Of a stretch of DNA of 14,217 nt, positions 1 to 8,271 are shown in pieces. The position numbers and the translations under genes were made by a program. Position 1 is the first letter of the stretch, and every line of letters begins with the position of its first letter. A model generated the notes under the pieces. The model saw only the letters and a list, made by a program, of their open reading frames with translations. It had not been told where the DNA came from and made no database searches. The stretch comes from an uncultured Flavobacteriaceae bacterium (lineage in GTDB: Bacteria > Bacteroidota > Bacteroidia > Flavobacteriales > Flavobacteriaceae), in contig CAJWFY010000025.1 in NCBI GenBank assembly GCA_913031655.1, positions 1 to 14,217 on the forward strand. The letters run 5' to 3'.

Positions 1-50
1 AAGATGGTAGAGAATTTAAATCACACTTTAGCCTGGTAAGAAATTGGTAG
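1..50 (+). CDS. C-terminal end of an unidentified gene entering from the left edge (partial)
   Basis: Reading in the frame that begins at base 3, the strand is open through 15 codons to a TAG at 48-50. The encoded tail includes G-R-E-F-K-S-H-F and ends V-R-N-W. It stops exactly where the opposing gene's stop codon (51-53) begins, the same tail-to-tail packing seen at three other places in this window, which is the main reason to believe it is real. Fifteen residues are too few to assign a family, and the other two plus-strand frames meet stops within this stretch. The product is unknown. Confidence 0.35.
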   Translation, partial: DGREFKSHFSLVRNW

Positions 51-1061
51 TTAGAAACAATCACAGTCTATAGATCCACGAAGGAAATTAAATCCAATTG
101 TAATTTGATGAAAGCCACCTGAACCAAACTTTATATTTCCTTGCTGATATGAATAGTTATAAGAAAACACAAAATCTTTATAGTCAATACCTAACAGCGG
201 AGTGATTAATTGGAGCCTCTGCTCTTTTAAAAGTTGTCCATCTAAATATTGAACCCCATCAATACTGTCCCTGTAAGATAATCCAGCCCACAACCTTCCC
301 TGTCTTAATTTATAATAAGTTTTAAAATTGATGTCTATGGATTTTTGTTTTGAAAGATCTGCATATTGAACTAAAAACGAAGGCTCAAAAGACCAAGGTT
401 GTTCAGTGTAAAAAATATATCCAAATGAAGTAATCAAACGCCTTAAACTAGTGTTAGAACGTTCAAACTCTCCGTATAAATTATGAGGAGCAAATAATAA
501 GTTTTTTACAGTTAAATGTGCGTAATACTTATTAGTAACATAAGACATCCCAACGTCCATGTTGGAGTAACCCGTACTTTGTTTTAATCCAGCTATTAAG
601 GGATCGAAATCGTATAAATCAAAAGAAGTTTGATCCAAAGAGTTTTGTATTCCACCAATACTAATTCCAAAAGATAATTGATTAACATCATCATCTTTGG
701 ATGGATAAGGTCTTTTAGAGGGAATTAATGATTGATTGAAACTAATATGATGGGCGTATGTTAAATACATCCCTGTTTGAGCACTGTACCCATTTTGATC
801 CTTAAAAATAGTGGTGCCAATTCCTGATCTATTTGATAACCTGTAATCTGCTGTAAAAGTTTGTAAATTAGGGGCTTCTACCTGATCAAACCACTGTTTT
901 CTGGATGTTAATCTAACTTTTCCTCCAACAGAGTTGACTCCTGCCATTGAAGGGTGAACTAAATAATAATTTTCTGTTAGATAATCCGTATATACTGGCA
1001 ATCCTTCCTGGCTATAGCCATTAAAAAAAATTAATAAAAAAAATAAAAAGCTTTTTTTCAA
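51..1061 (-). CDS. PorP/SprF-family outer-membrane protein (type IX secretion/gliding associated)
   Basis: This 336-residue protein has a signal peptide (about residues 1-18, M-K-K-S then hydrophobic, ending G-Y-S-Q). The mature start, with Y-T-D-Y-L-T-E-N and H-P-S-M-A-G, corresponds to the family's usual 'Q-Y ... N-P-A-x-A-G' opening. The rest is alternating aromatic/polar beta-strand sequence, as in PorP/SprF beta-barrels, and length fits the family. In Bacteroidota these proteins sit in the outer membrane and help secrete or anchor type IX substrates, often beside a large adhesin gene; no such partner is visible here, so its substrate is unknown. The start codon is TTG (CAA at 1059-1061 on the plus strand). 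The next methionine is residue 40, beyond the signal peptide, so the TTG is needed. Family assignment is firm; the specific role is inferred. Confidence 0.88.
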   Translation of the reverse strand: MKKSFLFFLLIFFNGYSQEGLPVYTDYLTENYYLVHPSMAGVNSVGGKVRLTSRKQWFDQVEAPNLQTFTADYRLSNRSGIGTTIFKDQNGYSAQTGMYLTYAHHISFNQSLIPSKRPYPSKDDDVNQLSFGISIGGIQNSLDQTSFDLYDFDPLIAGLKQSTGYSNMDVGMSYVTNKYYAHLTVKNLLFAPHNLYGEFERSNTSLRRLITSFGYIFYTEQPWSFEPSFLVQYADLSKQKSIDINFKTYYKLRQGRLWAGLSYRDSIDGVQYLDGQLLKEQRLQLITPLLGIDYKDFVFSYNYSYQQGNIKFGSGGFHQITIGFNFLRGSIDCDCF

Positions 1062-1167
1062 AATATACTAATTAAAGAATCTGCTAATTTTTAGGAGATT
1101 AAAATATTCTTAAAGATAAACATTATAAATAAAAAAAATAATCGAATTTAAGAATTCTAGAGATTAA

Positions 1168-1198
1168 TTGATTTTTATATTATTAACGATTAACTTGT
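1168..1198 (+). promoter_or_regulatory. Possible Bacteroidota-type promoter for the amidohydrolase gene
   Basis: A TTG at 1168-1170 is followed after 20 bp by TAACTTGT at 1191-1198, which matches the Bacteroidota -7 consensus TAnnTTTG at six of eight positions. The spacing is in the usual range, and the site lies about 30 bp before the ATG at 1228, in the 166-bp divergent spacer with the porP-like gene. The match is imperfect in very AT-rich DNA, so this is only a suggestion. Confidence 0.22.
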
Positions 1199-1227
1199 TG
1201 CTTTAATTGACATAAAAAAAACATAAA

Positions 1228-4200
1228 ATGAAGAAAATAATTCTACTTATATCCTTTTTAGTATCCTTTAGCATCTCTGCTCAAAGTGATCATAATGAAA
1301 AAGAAAAAGATACTTCAAAAGTTAAAAAGAAAAAAATTGGTCTTCCTTTAAAAGCCGAAAGGAAAATCAAAATAAGCACTGATGAAGGGACTTGGATGTC
1401 GTTAGACATTAGCCCAGACGGAAAAACTTTAGCTTTTGATATGCTAGGAGACATCTATACGTTACCTATTGAAGGCGGGAAAGCTACTCGTATTACAAGT
1501 GGATTAGCCTTTGATTCTCATCCAAAATTTTCTCCAGACGGGAAACAGTTATTAATGGTTTCTGACAGAACGGGAGGGCCAAATGCTTGGGTCTTAGATT
1601 TGGAAAATGGTGATTCTATTCAAATTACTAAGGGTGATGATTATTTTATGGAGACAGCTGAGTGGACTAATGACGGAGAGTATATTATTAGTACAAAAGG
1701 TGGTAGAAATTCTAAATTATTTTTAAATCATAAATCTGGAGGAAAAGGAGTTGAGTTAATAAAAAAACCTTCTAGTTTAAAAGTTAGTGATATAGCAGTT
1801 GGTAAAAATGACCGTTACATTTGGTTTTCTAGCAAAACCAACGCTTGGCAGTATAATGCAAAATTTCCTCAAATTTCATTAGCAAAATATGATAGAGATA
1901 CCGGAAAAGTTGAAAGGGTAGCTTCAAGATATGGCTCAGCATTTTCTCCAACTTTATCATCTGATGGAAAATGGTTGGTTTATGGCTCAAGATGGAACGA
2001 TCAAACTGGTTTAATAGCTAGAAACCTTAATAATGGAGAAGAAAAATGGCTAGCTTATCCTATTCAAAGAGATGACATAGAGTCTCAAAATACTTTAGGA
2101 ACATTACCTGTTATGACGTTTACTCCTGACAGTAAATTTCTAATTGCTTCTTATGGTGGTAAAATAAATAAAATACCTGTTGATGGTGGAGATGCAATTA
2201 ATATTCCGTTTTTAGTTGAAGAAGATATTGAATTAGGTCCACAATTAAAATTCAATTACCCTATTGAAGATGAAGTTAAAGTTGTGTCGAATCAAATTAG
2301 AAACCCAAAGGTTTCTCCTGATGGATCAAAAATAGCATATACTTCATTTCAAAAAGTATATGTAAAACAACTTCCAAACGGAGAACCAGTGAGATTAAGT
2401 AATTTAAATTACACTGAAAACATGCCTGTTTGGAGTCCAGATGGTAGTGAAATAGCCTTTACCACATGGGACGAAGTTGAAGGTGGAGCTATTTATAAAG
2501 TAAGCTTAAAGAGTAGAAAAAAAACAACAAAATTAACACAAGAAAATGGAGTTTACTCTTACCCCTCTTGGAATAATAATGGATCCAAAATTGTTTTTAT
2601 AAAAGCCTCAGAAAATGATTTTATTGAATACGGGAACGGAGGAGTAGATTCTCAAATAATGTGGGTTTCTTCAAAAGGAGGAAGTAATATTTTTATTGAC
2701 AAAACAAAAGGAAGATCATATCCTCATTTTGTCATGGATTCTGACAGAATACATTTATATGGCAAATCTAGCGGACTAAGTTCAATTAGATGGGATGGAA
2801 CTGATGAGAAAAATATTTTAAAAATTACAGGAATCTCTGTTTATGGTACTCCAGGGAGAAAAACACCTCCCTCTTCTGCTTCATATATAATTAAATCTCC
2901 TGTTGAAGAAAAGGCTTTAGCGGTAATAAATAATGATGTTTATGTGGTTACTATTCCTTACACCGGAGTCAAAGATTTTTCTATTAATGTTTCTAAGCCA
3001 AGTAGCTCTGCGTTTCCAGCAAGGAAGCTAACTAAGTTTGGTGGAGAGTTTGCATCATGGGGAACAAATGGAGACAACGTTTATTTCTCTTTAGGAAAAT
3101 CATTGTTTAACTACAATATTCCACTTGCCAAAGCAGATGAAGAAAGATTAAAAAAAGAAAAGAAAAATAAGAAAAAAGATACAGATAAAAAGAAAGACAA
3201 AGTAAAAAGCTATCAGGCTAGCGAACTTGAAATAAAAACATTTATAGAAAAAAATAGAGCTATTGGATCCGTTATTTTAAAAAATGCAAGAATAATAACG
3301 ATGAAGGGAAAGGAAATTATTGAAAAAGGAGATATTCTAATCGAAAATAACAGAATAAAAAAAGTTGGTAAGTCAGGTGAAATTCAAAATGATAATTCAA
3401 TAAAAGAAATAGATTTTTCTGGAAAAACTATTGTTCCTGGTTTTGTTGATACTCATGCACATGTTAGAGTTTCTAGAAATGTTCATAGAACCGAAACTTG
3501 GTCGTTTGCAGCCAACTTGGCCTATGGAGTAACTACAATTAGAGATCCTCAAACGGGTACTACCGATATACTAACATATGGAGATATGGTAAGCGCTGGT
3601 TTAATGCATGGACCTAGAATCTATTCAACTGGCCCAGGAGTTGGCTATTGGGGTTATAATCTTAAAAGCTTAGATCATACCAAAGATGTTTTAAAACAAT
3701 ATTCCAAGTACTACAATACCAAAACAATTAAAATGTATCGTACTGGAAACAGAAAACACAGACAATGGATTTTAATGGCTGCTAAAGAACAAAAATTAAT
3801 GCCAACTACAGAAGGTGCATTGCACATTAAACTAAACATGAATCAAATGTTGGATGGTTATCCAGGGCAAGAGCATAACATTCCTATTTATCCGGTTTAT
3901 AAAGATTTAGTGGAAGTAATGGCAAAATCAAAAATGGCTTATACTCCAACTCTATTGGTGTCTTATGGTGGGCCTTGGGCTGAAAACTATTACTACGCTA
4001 CAGAAGATGTGCAGGGAGATAAAAAACTGAATTTCTTTACCCCTAAAGATCATCTTGACAATAAGTCCCGTAGAAGAAATGATGGTTGGTTTCATAAAGA
4101 GGAATACGTATTTGAAGAGCAAGGTAAATTCATTAAAGATCTTGTTGAAAGCGGAGGAATTGTAGGAGTTGGTTCGCATGGACAGTTACAAGGTTTAGGT

Positions 4201-4521
4201 TACCACTGGGAGTTATGGAGTATGCAAGCAGGAGGACTTGATTTGCACGATGCTTTAAGGGTGGCTACAATAATTGGTGCTGAAGCAATCGGATTAGAAA
4301 ATGACATAGGAAGTATCGAGGAAGGTAAACTTGCTGACTTGGTAATACTAGGAAAAAATCCACTAGAAAACATTAGAAACTCTAACACAGTAGAAAAAGT
4401 GATGATGGATGGAAAATTATTTGACGCTAACAACTTAAATGAACTATATCCAGCTCAAAATAAAACTGAGTTTAAATGGCATCAGTCTAAACCATTAAAT
4501 TTACCTGGAATAAAAAATTAA
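1228..4521 (+). CDS. Exported TolB-like beta-propeller fused to an amidohydrolase
   Basis: The product is 1097 residues. Residues 1-19 are a signal peptide ending S-I-S-A-Q. Residues about 45-630 hold repeated PD40/TolB-type propeller blades, seen as 'S-P-D-G-x-x-(L/I)-(A/L)' motifs (for example I-S-P-D-G-K, F-S-P-D-G-K, W-S-P-D-G-S). A lysine-rich linker (about 634-661) leads to an amidohydrolase domain (about 675-1075). Its visible metal-site candidates are H743-A-H745 in a V-P-G-F-V-D-T-H-A-H motif, K835 (possible carboxylated lysine), H866, H883, and H984 in a G-S-H-G-Q segment. A C-terminal G-S-I-E-E-G-K-L-A-D-L-V-I-L-G motif is typical of imidazolonepropionase-like amidohydrolases. It probably hydrolyses a cyclic amide or peptide-like substrate in the periplasm; the substrate is unknown. 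The next gene starts 5 bp downstream, suggesting one transcript. Confidence 0.9.
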   Translation: MKKIILLISFLVSFSISAQSDHNEKEKDTSKVKKKKIGLPLKAERKIKISTDEGTWMSLDISPDGKTLAFDMLGDIYTLPIEGGKATRITSGLAFDSHPKFSPDGKQLLMVSDRTGGPNAWVLDLENGDSIQITKGDDYFMETAEWTNDGEYIISTKGGRNSKLFLNHKSGGKGVELIKKPSSLKVSDIAVGKNDRYIWFSSKTNAWQYNAKFPQISLAKYDRDTGKVERVASRYGSAFSPTLSSDGKWLVYGSRWNDQTGLIARNLNNGEEKWLAYPIQRDDIESQNTLGTLPVMTFTPDSKFLIASYGGKINKIPVDGGDAINIPFLVEEDIELGPQLKFNYPIEDEVKVVSNQIRNPKVSPDGSKIAYTSFQKVYVKQLPNGEPVRLSNLNYTENMPVWSPDGSEIAFTTWDEVEGGAIYKVSLKSRKKTTKLTQENGVYSYPSWNNNGSKIVFIKASENDFIEYGNGGVDSQIMWVSSKGGSNIFIDKTKGRSYPHFVMDSDRIHLYGKSSGLSSIRWDGTDEKNILKITGISVYGTPGRKTPPSSASYIIKSPVEEKALAVINNDVYVVTIPYTGVKDFSINVSKPSSSAFPARKLTKFGGEFASWGTNGDNVYFSLGKSLFNYNIPLAKADEERLKKEKKNKKKDTDKKKDKVKSYQASELEIKTFIEKNRAIGSVILKNARIITMKGKEIIEKGDILIENNRIKKVGKSGEIQNDNSIKEIDFSGKTIVPGFVDTHAHVRVSRNVHRTETWSFAANLAYGVTTIRDPQTGTTDILTYGDMVSAGLMHGPRIYSTGPGVGYWGYNLKSLDHTKDVLKQYSKYYNTKTIKMYRTGNRKHRQWILMAAKEQKLMPTTEGALHIKLNMNQMLDGYPGQEHNIPIYPVYKDLVEVMAKSKMAYTPTLLVSYGGPWAENYYYATEDVQGDKKLNFFTPKDHLDNKSRRRNDGWFHKEEYVFEEQGKFIKDLVESGGIVGVGSHGQLQGLGYHWELWSMQAGGLDLHDALRVATIIGAEAIGLENDIGSIEEGKLADLVILGKNPLENIRNSNTVEKVMMDGKLFDANNLNELYPAQNKTEFKWHQSKPLNLPGIKN

Positions 4522-4526
4522 AAAGT

Positions 4527-5546
4527 TTGAAAATTAAAAGTCTCCTAATTAGACTACTAAAACTGACTTTAATTTCAGTTACTCTTGTTTTCCTGTTAAT
4601 ATTTGGATATTTCGAATATGAGGGGATTCCAATATATGATTTAAAAGTTGCTTCAAAATTTATTTTAGGAAAGACTAATTATCAGAATTATGAAGGACTG
4701 GTTAAAAAACTTGGATATTCAAAAAATGATAAACTTTTAATTATTCATGCCGATGACATTGGCTTGTCTAATTCTGTGAATAAAGCAAGTTTTGAAGCTT
4801 TAAAAAATGGATATGTTAATTCTGGTAGTATAATGATGCCTTGCGATTATATTTCAGATGTAGGTGAATTTGCAATTGAAAACCCTGATATTGATTTTGG
4901 GCTTCACTTGACTGTGACTAGTGAATGGAGGGATTATAAATGGAACGGAGTTTTACAGCCTAACGATACACCATCTCTAATTAATAAAAAAGGTGAATTA
5001 TTTAAAAATATTAAAAAGTTTGTTTTAAATGCAGAGCCTTTAGAATTAAAAAGAGAGTTACAAGCTCAAATTGATTTGTCAAAATCAATTGGAATAAAAC
5101 CAACACACATAGACAGTCATGAAGGGGCTTTGTTCTATGATGAAGATCTATTTAAAGTCTATTTAGAAATTGGAGAGGAAAACAAATTGCCTGTTTTTGT
5201 TCCTAAATTGGTAGCTGTTCATTTTGATGAAAATTTTCCAAAACCAGAAAATGTTGTTGTGATTGAAAACTTTTATATGGCCCGAAAAGGAATAGAATTT
5301 GATGAATGGGAAAGTTTTTACTTAGATATCTTAAACAACCTTAATCCTGGCTTAAGTCAATTAATTGTTCATTTAGGATATGACAACGATGAAATGAAAT
5401 CAATCTCCGTGGATCATCCAAATTTTGGATCTAAATGGAGAAATTTAGATTATGATATTGTTTCAAGTAATAGTTTTCAAGAAGCCCTAAAAAGAAATAA
5501 TATTCAATTAGTGACTTGGAAAGAGATTCAAAATATTATTTATTAA
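4527..5546 (+). CDS. ChbG/YdjC-family carbohydrate deacetylase, membrane-anchored
   Basis: The 339-residue protein begins with a hydrophobic helix (about residues 9-28), a signal anchor or uncleaved signal, so the enzyme domain probably faces the periplasm. The family's metal and catalytic motifs are present: H74-A-D76-D77 near the start of the domain, H127 in G-L-H-L-T, H194-x-D196-x-H198, and H282 in I-V-H-L-G-Y. The ending W-R-N-L-D-Y-D ... T-W-K-E-I is also typical. Characterised members remove N-acetyl groups from chitooligosaccharides; the substrate here is not known. The start is TTG at 4527, 5 bp after the upstream stop. The next methionine is residue 103, inside the domain, so TTG is required. 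Coupling to the amidohydrolase gene suggests the two act on related material. The gene ends 3 bp from a convergent neighbour. Confidence 0.87.
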   Translation: MKIKSLLIRLLKLTLISVTLVFLLIFGYFEYEGIPIYDLKVASKFILGKTNYQNYEGLVKKLGYSKNDKLLIIHADDIGLSNSVNKASFEALKNGYVNSGSIMMPCDYISDVGEFAIENPDIDFGLHLTVTSEWRDYKWNGVLQPNDTPSLINKKGELFKNIKKFVLNAEPLELKRELQAQIDLSKSIGIKPTHIDSHEGALFYDEDLFKVYLEIGEENKLPVFVPKLVAVHFDENFPKPENVVVIENFYMARKGIEFDEWESFYLDILNNLNPGLSQLIVHLGYDNDEMKSISVDHPNFGSKWRNLDYDIVSSNSFQEALKRNNIQLVTWKEIQNIIY

Positions 5547-5549
5547 ATT

Positions 5550-5720
5550 TTATTTTTTTAAAAGTCTTAGAGACAAAATAGAAAGGACTAAAAATATTAA
5601 TCCTGAGTAAAGATATGGGTAGTCAATAAATGAAAGTTTGGTATACATTAAAAAGAGAACTACAAAGCAGAGTATACTGGCAATTAAAAAAACTCCGAAA
5701 AAAATCCATTTAAGTTTCAT
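5550..5720 (-). CDS. Small two-helix membrane protein, function unknown
   Basis: I place the start at the ATG on bases 5718-5720 (M-K-L-K-W), giving 56 residues. An upstream TTG at 5730-5732 would add four residues and overlap the preceding stop. The protein is almost wholly two hydrophobic helices (about residues 6-26 and 35-53) joined by a short T-K-L-S-F-I-D-Y-P segment, with a basic C-terminus (R-L-L-K-K) consistent with a cytoplasmic end. It follows the four-repeat lipoprotein gene by 8 bp on the same strand, so the two are probably co-transcribed. No family recognised. Lack of internal stops, the tight operon spacing and the clear topology argue it is real. Confidence 0.6.
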   Translation of the reverse strand: MKLKWIFFGVFLIASILCFVVLFLMYTKLSFIDYPYLYSGLIFLVLSILSLRLLKK

Positions 5721-5728
5721 ATTATATA

Positions 5729-6409
5729 TCAATTACATTCTGATATTATAGTGGTAAATGTATAATAGTTTGGGACATTAGCATTAACATTTGAAAGGTA
5801 CTTAATACTAAAGGGGTATACAAAATTGAAACTAGTGACTTTTTGACTAAATGCTGCAGCTAAAGCAACTGCATCACTCTCACTATTGAAAGTATAACTA
5901 GTGCCGTTAATAATTACTGAAACAGGATAATTAAAATTAAAACAAGTTCCATAAACAGCTTTTATTTCATCGAACGAAAGTGTGGCATAGCCACAATTCT
6001 CTATCAAAGTTTCAAATTGATTTTCATTTGAAATAATTTGTTCAGAGCTATCATCACTCATTATAATAGTAAAAGGGAAACCAATCCCAGTCATATGCAG
6101 TTCAACTGTTTCTGTAAGAATTAATTGAACAAAATTTGCAAAACTTGACACAGATACTGTTGAATTATCATTATACTGAACAGTAATAGGGTATTTAAAA
6201 TCAAAACAAAGTTCCGATGGAACTGTTCCAGAAATCCTGTGTTTATCCGAATTCTCATTAGGAATTAAATTTTTTATTTTTTTAATTGACTGAATGCTCA
6301 TACGTAATGATGAACTTTCTATAAACTCGAGTTTTTCAGAAGTTTCTAAAGGCTCAGTTCGACAAGATATCAGAAGTATTATTATAAATAAAAAATTAGT
6401 TAATTTCAT
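5729..6409 (-). CDS. Lipoprotein with an internally duplicated four-repeat beta domain
   Basis: This 226-residue protein starts with a lipoprotein signal: hydrophobic residues 5-14 followed by the lipobox L-I-S-C, with C16 the predicted lipidated cysteine. After a charged linker to about residue 62 come four similar beta-rich repeats with cores at about 68-78 (C-F-D-F-K-Y-P-I-T-V-Q), 106-116 (G-I-G-F-P-F-T-I-I), 156-166 (C-F-N-F-N-Y-P-V-S-V-I) and 193-203 (F-N-F-V-Y-P-F-S-I-K). Repeats 1+2 align with 3+4 at an offset of about 88 residues, including cysteine pairs C68/C139 and C156/C225, so the domain arose by tandem duplication. It is probably anchored in the outer membrane or periplasm, where disulphides could form. 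The function is unknown. Its start is only 30 bp from the divergent fucosidase gene. Confidence 0.72.
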   Translation of the reverse strand: MKLTNFLFIIILLISCRTEPLETSEKLEFIESSSLRMSIQSIKKIKNLIPNENSDKHRISGTVPSELCFDFKYPITVQYNDNSTVSVSSFANFVQLILTETVELHMTGIGFPFTIIMSDDSSEQIISNENQFETLIENCGYATLSFDEIKAVYGTCFNFNYPVSVIINGTSYTFNSESDAVALAAAFSQKVTSFNFVYPFSIKYLSNVNANVPNYYTFTTIISECN

Positions 6410-6439
6410 TGTGCTAATTTACATTATAAATAATATATC

Positions 6440-7768
6440 ATGAAAAAATTGATTATACTTTTACTGTTTTTCACAACTGTCATTTCTAATGCTCAATCAA
6501 GATATATTCCTTCTGAAGAAAATTTGAAAGCAAGAAAATGGTTTGAAGAAGCCAGGTTTGGACTTTTTATTCATTGGGGAGTCTATAGTATTTTAGGAGA
6601 TGGCGAATGGGTTATGAATAATCAAAATATTTCTATCAAAGAGTACGAGAAACTACCCTCATTTTTTAATCCAACAGAGTTTAACGCTAAAGAGTGGGTT
6701 GAAATGGCAAAAGATGCTGGAATGAAATACATAACAATCACCAGTAGACACCACGATGGATTTTCTATGTTTGACTCTAAGGCAACTGATTATACGATAG
6801 TTAAAAAAACACCATATAAAAAAGATGTTTTAAAGCAACTGGCAGAGGAATGTCAAAAACAAGGAATCAAATTATTCTTTTATTATTCGCAGTTAGATTG
6901 GCATAGAGATGACTATTATCCAAGAGGAAGAACTGGAAATGGAATTGAAGGTAGGGAAAAAGGTGAATGGAAAAATTATATTGATTTTATGAAAGCTCAA
7001 TTGACTGAGCTTTTAACAAATTATGGTGAAATTGGAGGTATTTGGTTTGACGGTCAATGGGATCAACACGAATGGGATGGAAAAAGATTTGGTAAGTTAA
7101 AAGCTGATTTTAAATTAAACGAAGTATATGAACTTATTCATAAACTTCAGCCAAAAGCATTAATAGGTAGTAATCACCACTTAGCTCCAAATCCTGGAGA
7201 AGATTTTCAAATGTTTGAAAAAGATCTTCCTGGTAAAGGAACAAAAGATTTTGCTACTTCATCAGATGCCATTGGGAATTTACCACTAGAGGTCTGTGAG
7301 ACAATAAATGGGTCTTGGGGATTTAATTTAAAAGACAGAAAACATAAATCAAAAAAGGAGTTAATACAATACTTAGTTAAAGCTGCAGGATATGGAAGTA
7401 ATCTTCTTTTAAATGTAGGACCAATGCCTAACGGGAAGATTCAAGAAGAACATGTTAAATCTTTAAAAGAAATAGGGGATTGGATCTCAAAAAATGGAGA
7501 AACCATTTATAAAACAAAAAAAGGACCTATAAAGCCTAGTGATGGAATAACATCAACTCAAAAAGGGAAAAAAATATACATACATATAATGGATTCTAGT
7601 AAAGAAAGTTTCTTGATAGAAAATTTTAATTTTAAAATTAAAAAAGCAATCTATTTTGGAACAAATTCCAAAGTCATTTATAATAAAACAAAATCAGTAT
7701 TAACATTGAAAATTAATGAAGAAAATAGAAATGATATCGATACAATAATAGAAATAGATATTATTTAG
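6440..7768 (+). CDS. Secreted GH29 alpha-L-fucosidase
   Basis: The 442-residue protein has a Sec signal peptide (about 1-19, ending I-S-N-A-Q). Glycoside hydrolase family 29 hallmarks follow in order: F-G-L-F-I-H45-W-G near the start of the barrel, T-S-R-H104-H105-D-G-F, F-Y-Y-S-Q-L-D-W-H, and G-G-I-W-F-D204-G-Q, where D204 is the expected nucleophile. The N-L-L-L-N-V-G-P motif then ends the catalytic barrel before a short C-terminal beta domain (about 355-442). Length suits the family. It should release terminal L-fucose from glycans outside the cytoplasm. I did not assign the acid/base residue. The gene shares four bases (TTAG, 7765-7768) with the convergent neighbour. There is no SusC/SusD pair nearby, so its glycan target cannot be read from context. 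Confidence 0.93.
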   Translation: MKKLIILLLFFTTVISNAQSRYIPSEENLKARKWFEEARFGLFIHWGVYSILGDGEWVMNNQNISIKEYEKLPSFFNPTEFNAKEWVEMAKDAGMKYITITSRHHDGFSMFDSKATDYTIVKKTPYKKDVLKQLAEECQKQGIKLFFYYSQLDWHRDDYYPRGRTGNGIEGREKGEWKNYIDFMKAQLTELLTNYGEIGGIWFDGQWDQHEWDGKRFGKLKADFKLNEVYELIHKLQPKALIGSNHHLAPNPGEDFQMFEKDLPGKGTKDFATSSDAIGNLPLEVCETINGSWGFNLKDRKHKSKKELIQYLVKAAGYGSNLLLNVGPMPNGKIQEEHVKSLKEIGDWISKNGETIYKTKKGPIKPSDGITSTQKGKKIYIHIMDSSKESFLIENFNFKIKKAIYFGTNSKVIYNKTKSVLTLKINEENRNDIDTIIEIDII

Positions 7769-8271
7769 TTAAAATATATTTTTTTTGGCTTCCAGGTTAT
7801 AGAATCTCCAATTATATTATTAGGGATGCTTATCATTTCTAATGATTTAGGCACAACCCTTATAAGCAAACTGTTTTCATTTATATTCTTATAATGGGGA
7901 GTCCAAGATTCTTTCCAATATTTTTTTTTAATTTCTGGATCATCAATTATTAAAGAGGAGCCCGAAATAGTTACATAAGAATTTCCGTCTACACTTTGAA
8001 AATTTAGAACAACCCTAGAATCATTTTCTAGTTGTTTCACTTTTCGGCTAAAAGGGTTAGTAACCAAATAAACTACAAAATCACCGTTTGGTATATGAGG
8101 ATCCATTAATCTAGCTTGTGGATTGCCTAGACTATCTAAGGTTATAAAAACACAAGAATTAGATCCTTTAACTATATCCATAGAAATTTTTTTAAATTGA
8201 GTTTCAGCGTATTCTTGAGAAAGAATAAATTGAGAAAATAAAAATAAAAAAGGTACTATTCTAGTAATCAT
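7765..8271 (-). CDS. Exported pyridoxamine-phosphate-oxidase-like (FMN split-barrel) protein
   Basis: The 168-residue protein opens with a hydrophobic signal peptide (about 1-18, ending F-I-L-S-Q). The mature part has the split-barrel pattern of the PPOx / general-stress-protein-26 group: a strand with C-V-F-I-T-L-D-S-L-G-N-P-Q-A-R, then L-V-T-N-P-F-S-R-K-V-K-Q-L, R-V-V-L-N-F, V-T-I-S-G-S-S, and a late W-K-E-S-W-T-P-H-Y segment. Cytosolic relatives bind FMN, F420 or haem; here the signal peptide predicts a periplasmic location, where the cofactor is uncertain. It is not expected to be PdxH itself, being short and exported. The ATG at 8269-8271 gives a clean signal peptide. Its stop overlaps that of the convergent fucosidase gene. 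Confidence 0.8.
   Translation of the reverse strand: MITRIVPFLFLFSQFILSQEYAETQFKKISMDIVKGSNSCVFITLDSLGNPQARLMDPHIPNGDFVVYLVTNPFSRKVKQLENDSRVVLNFQSVDGNSYVTISGSSLIIDDPEIKKKYWKESWTPHYKNINENSLLIRVVPKSLEMISIPNNIIGDSITWKPKKIYFN

Noticed and set aside
3952..4433. Open frames of about 75 codons on the minus strand inside the amidohydrolase gene
   Set aside because: They lie opposite a domain with clear catalytic motifs and show no recognisable motifs; they are antisense shadows of its codon use.
4527..7768. Considered a polysaccharide utilisation locus around the deacetylase and fucosidase
   Set aside because: No SusC/SusD pair, sulfatase, sugar transporter or hybrid two-component regulator is present; two glycan enzymes alone are not enough.
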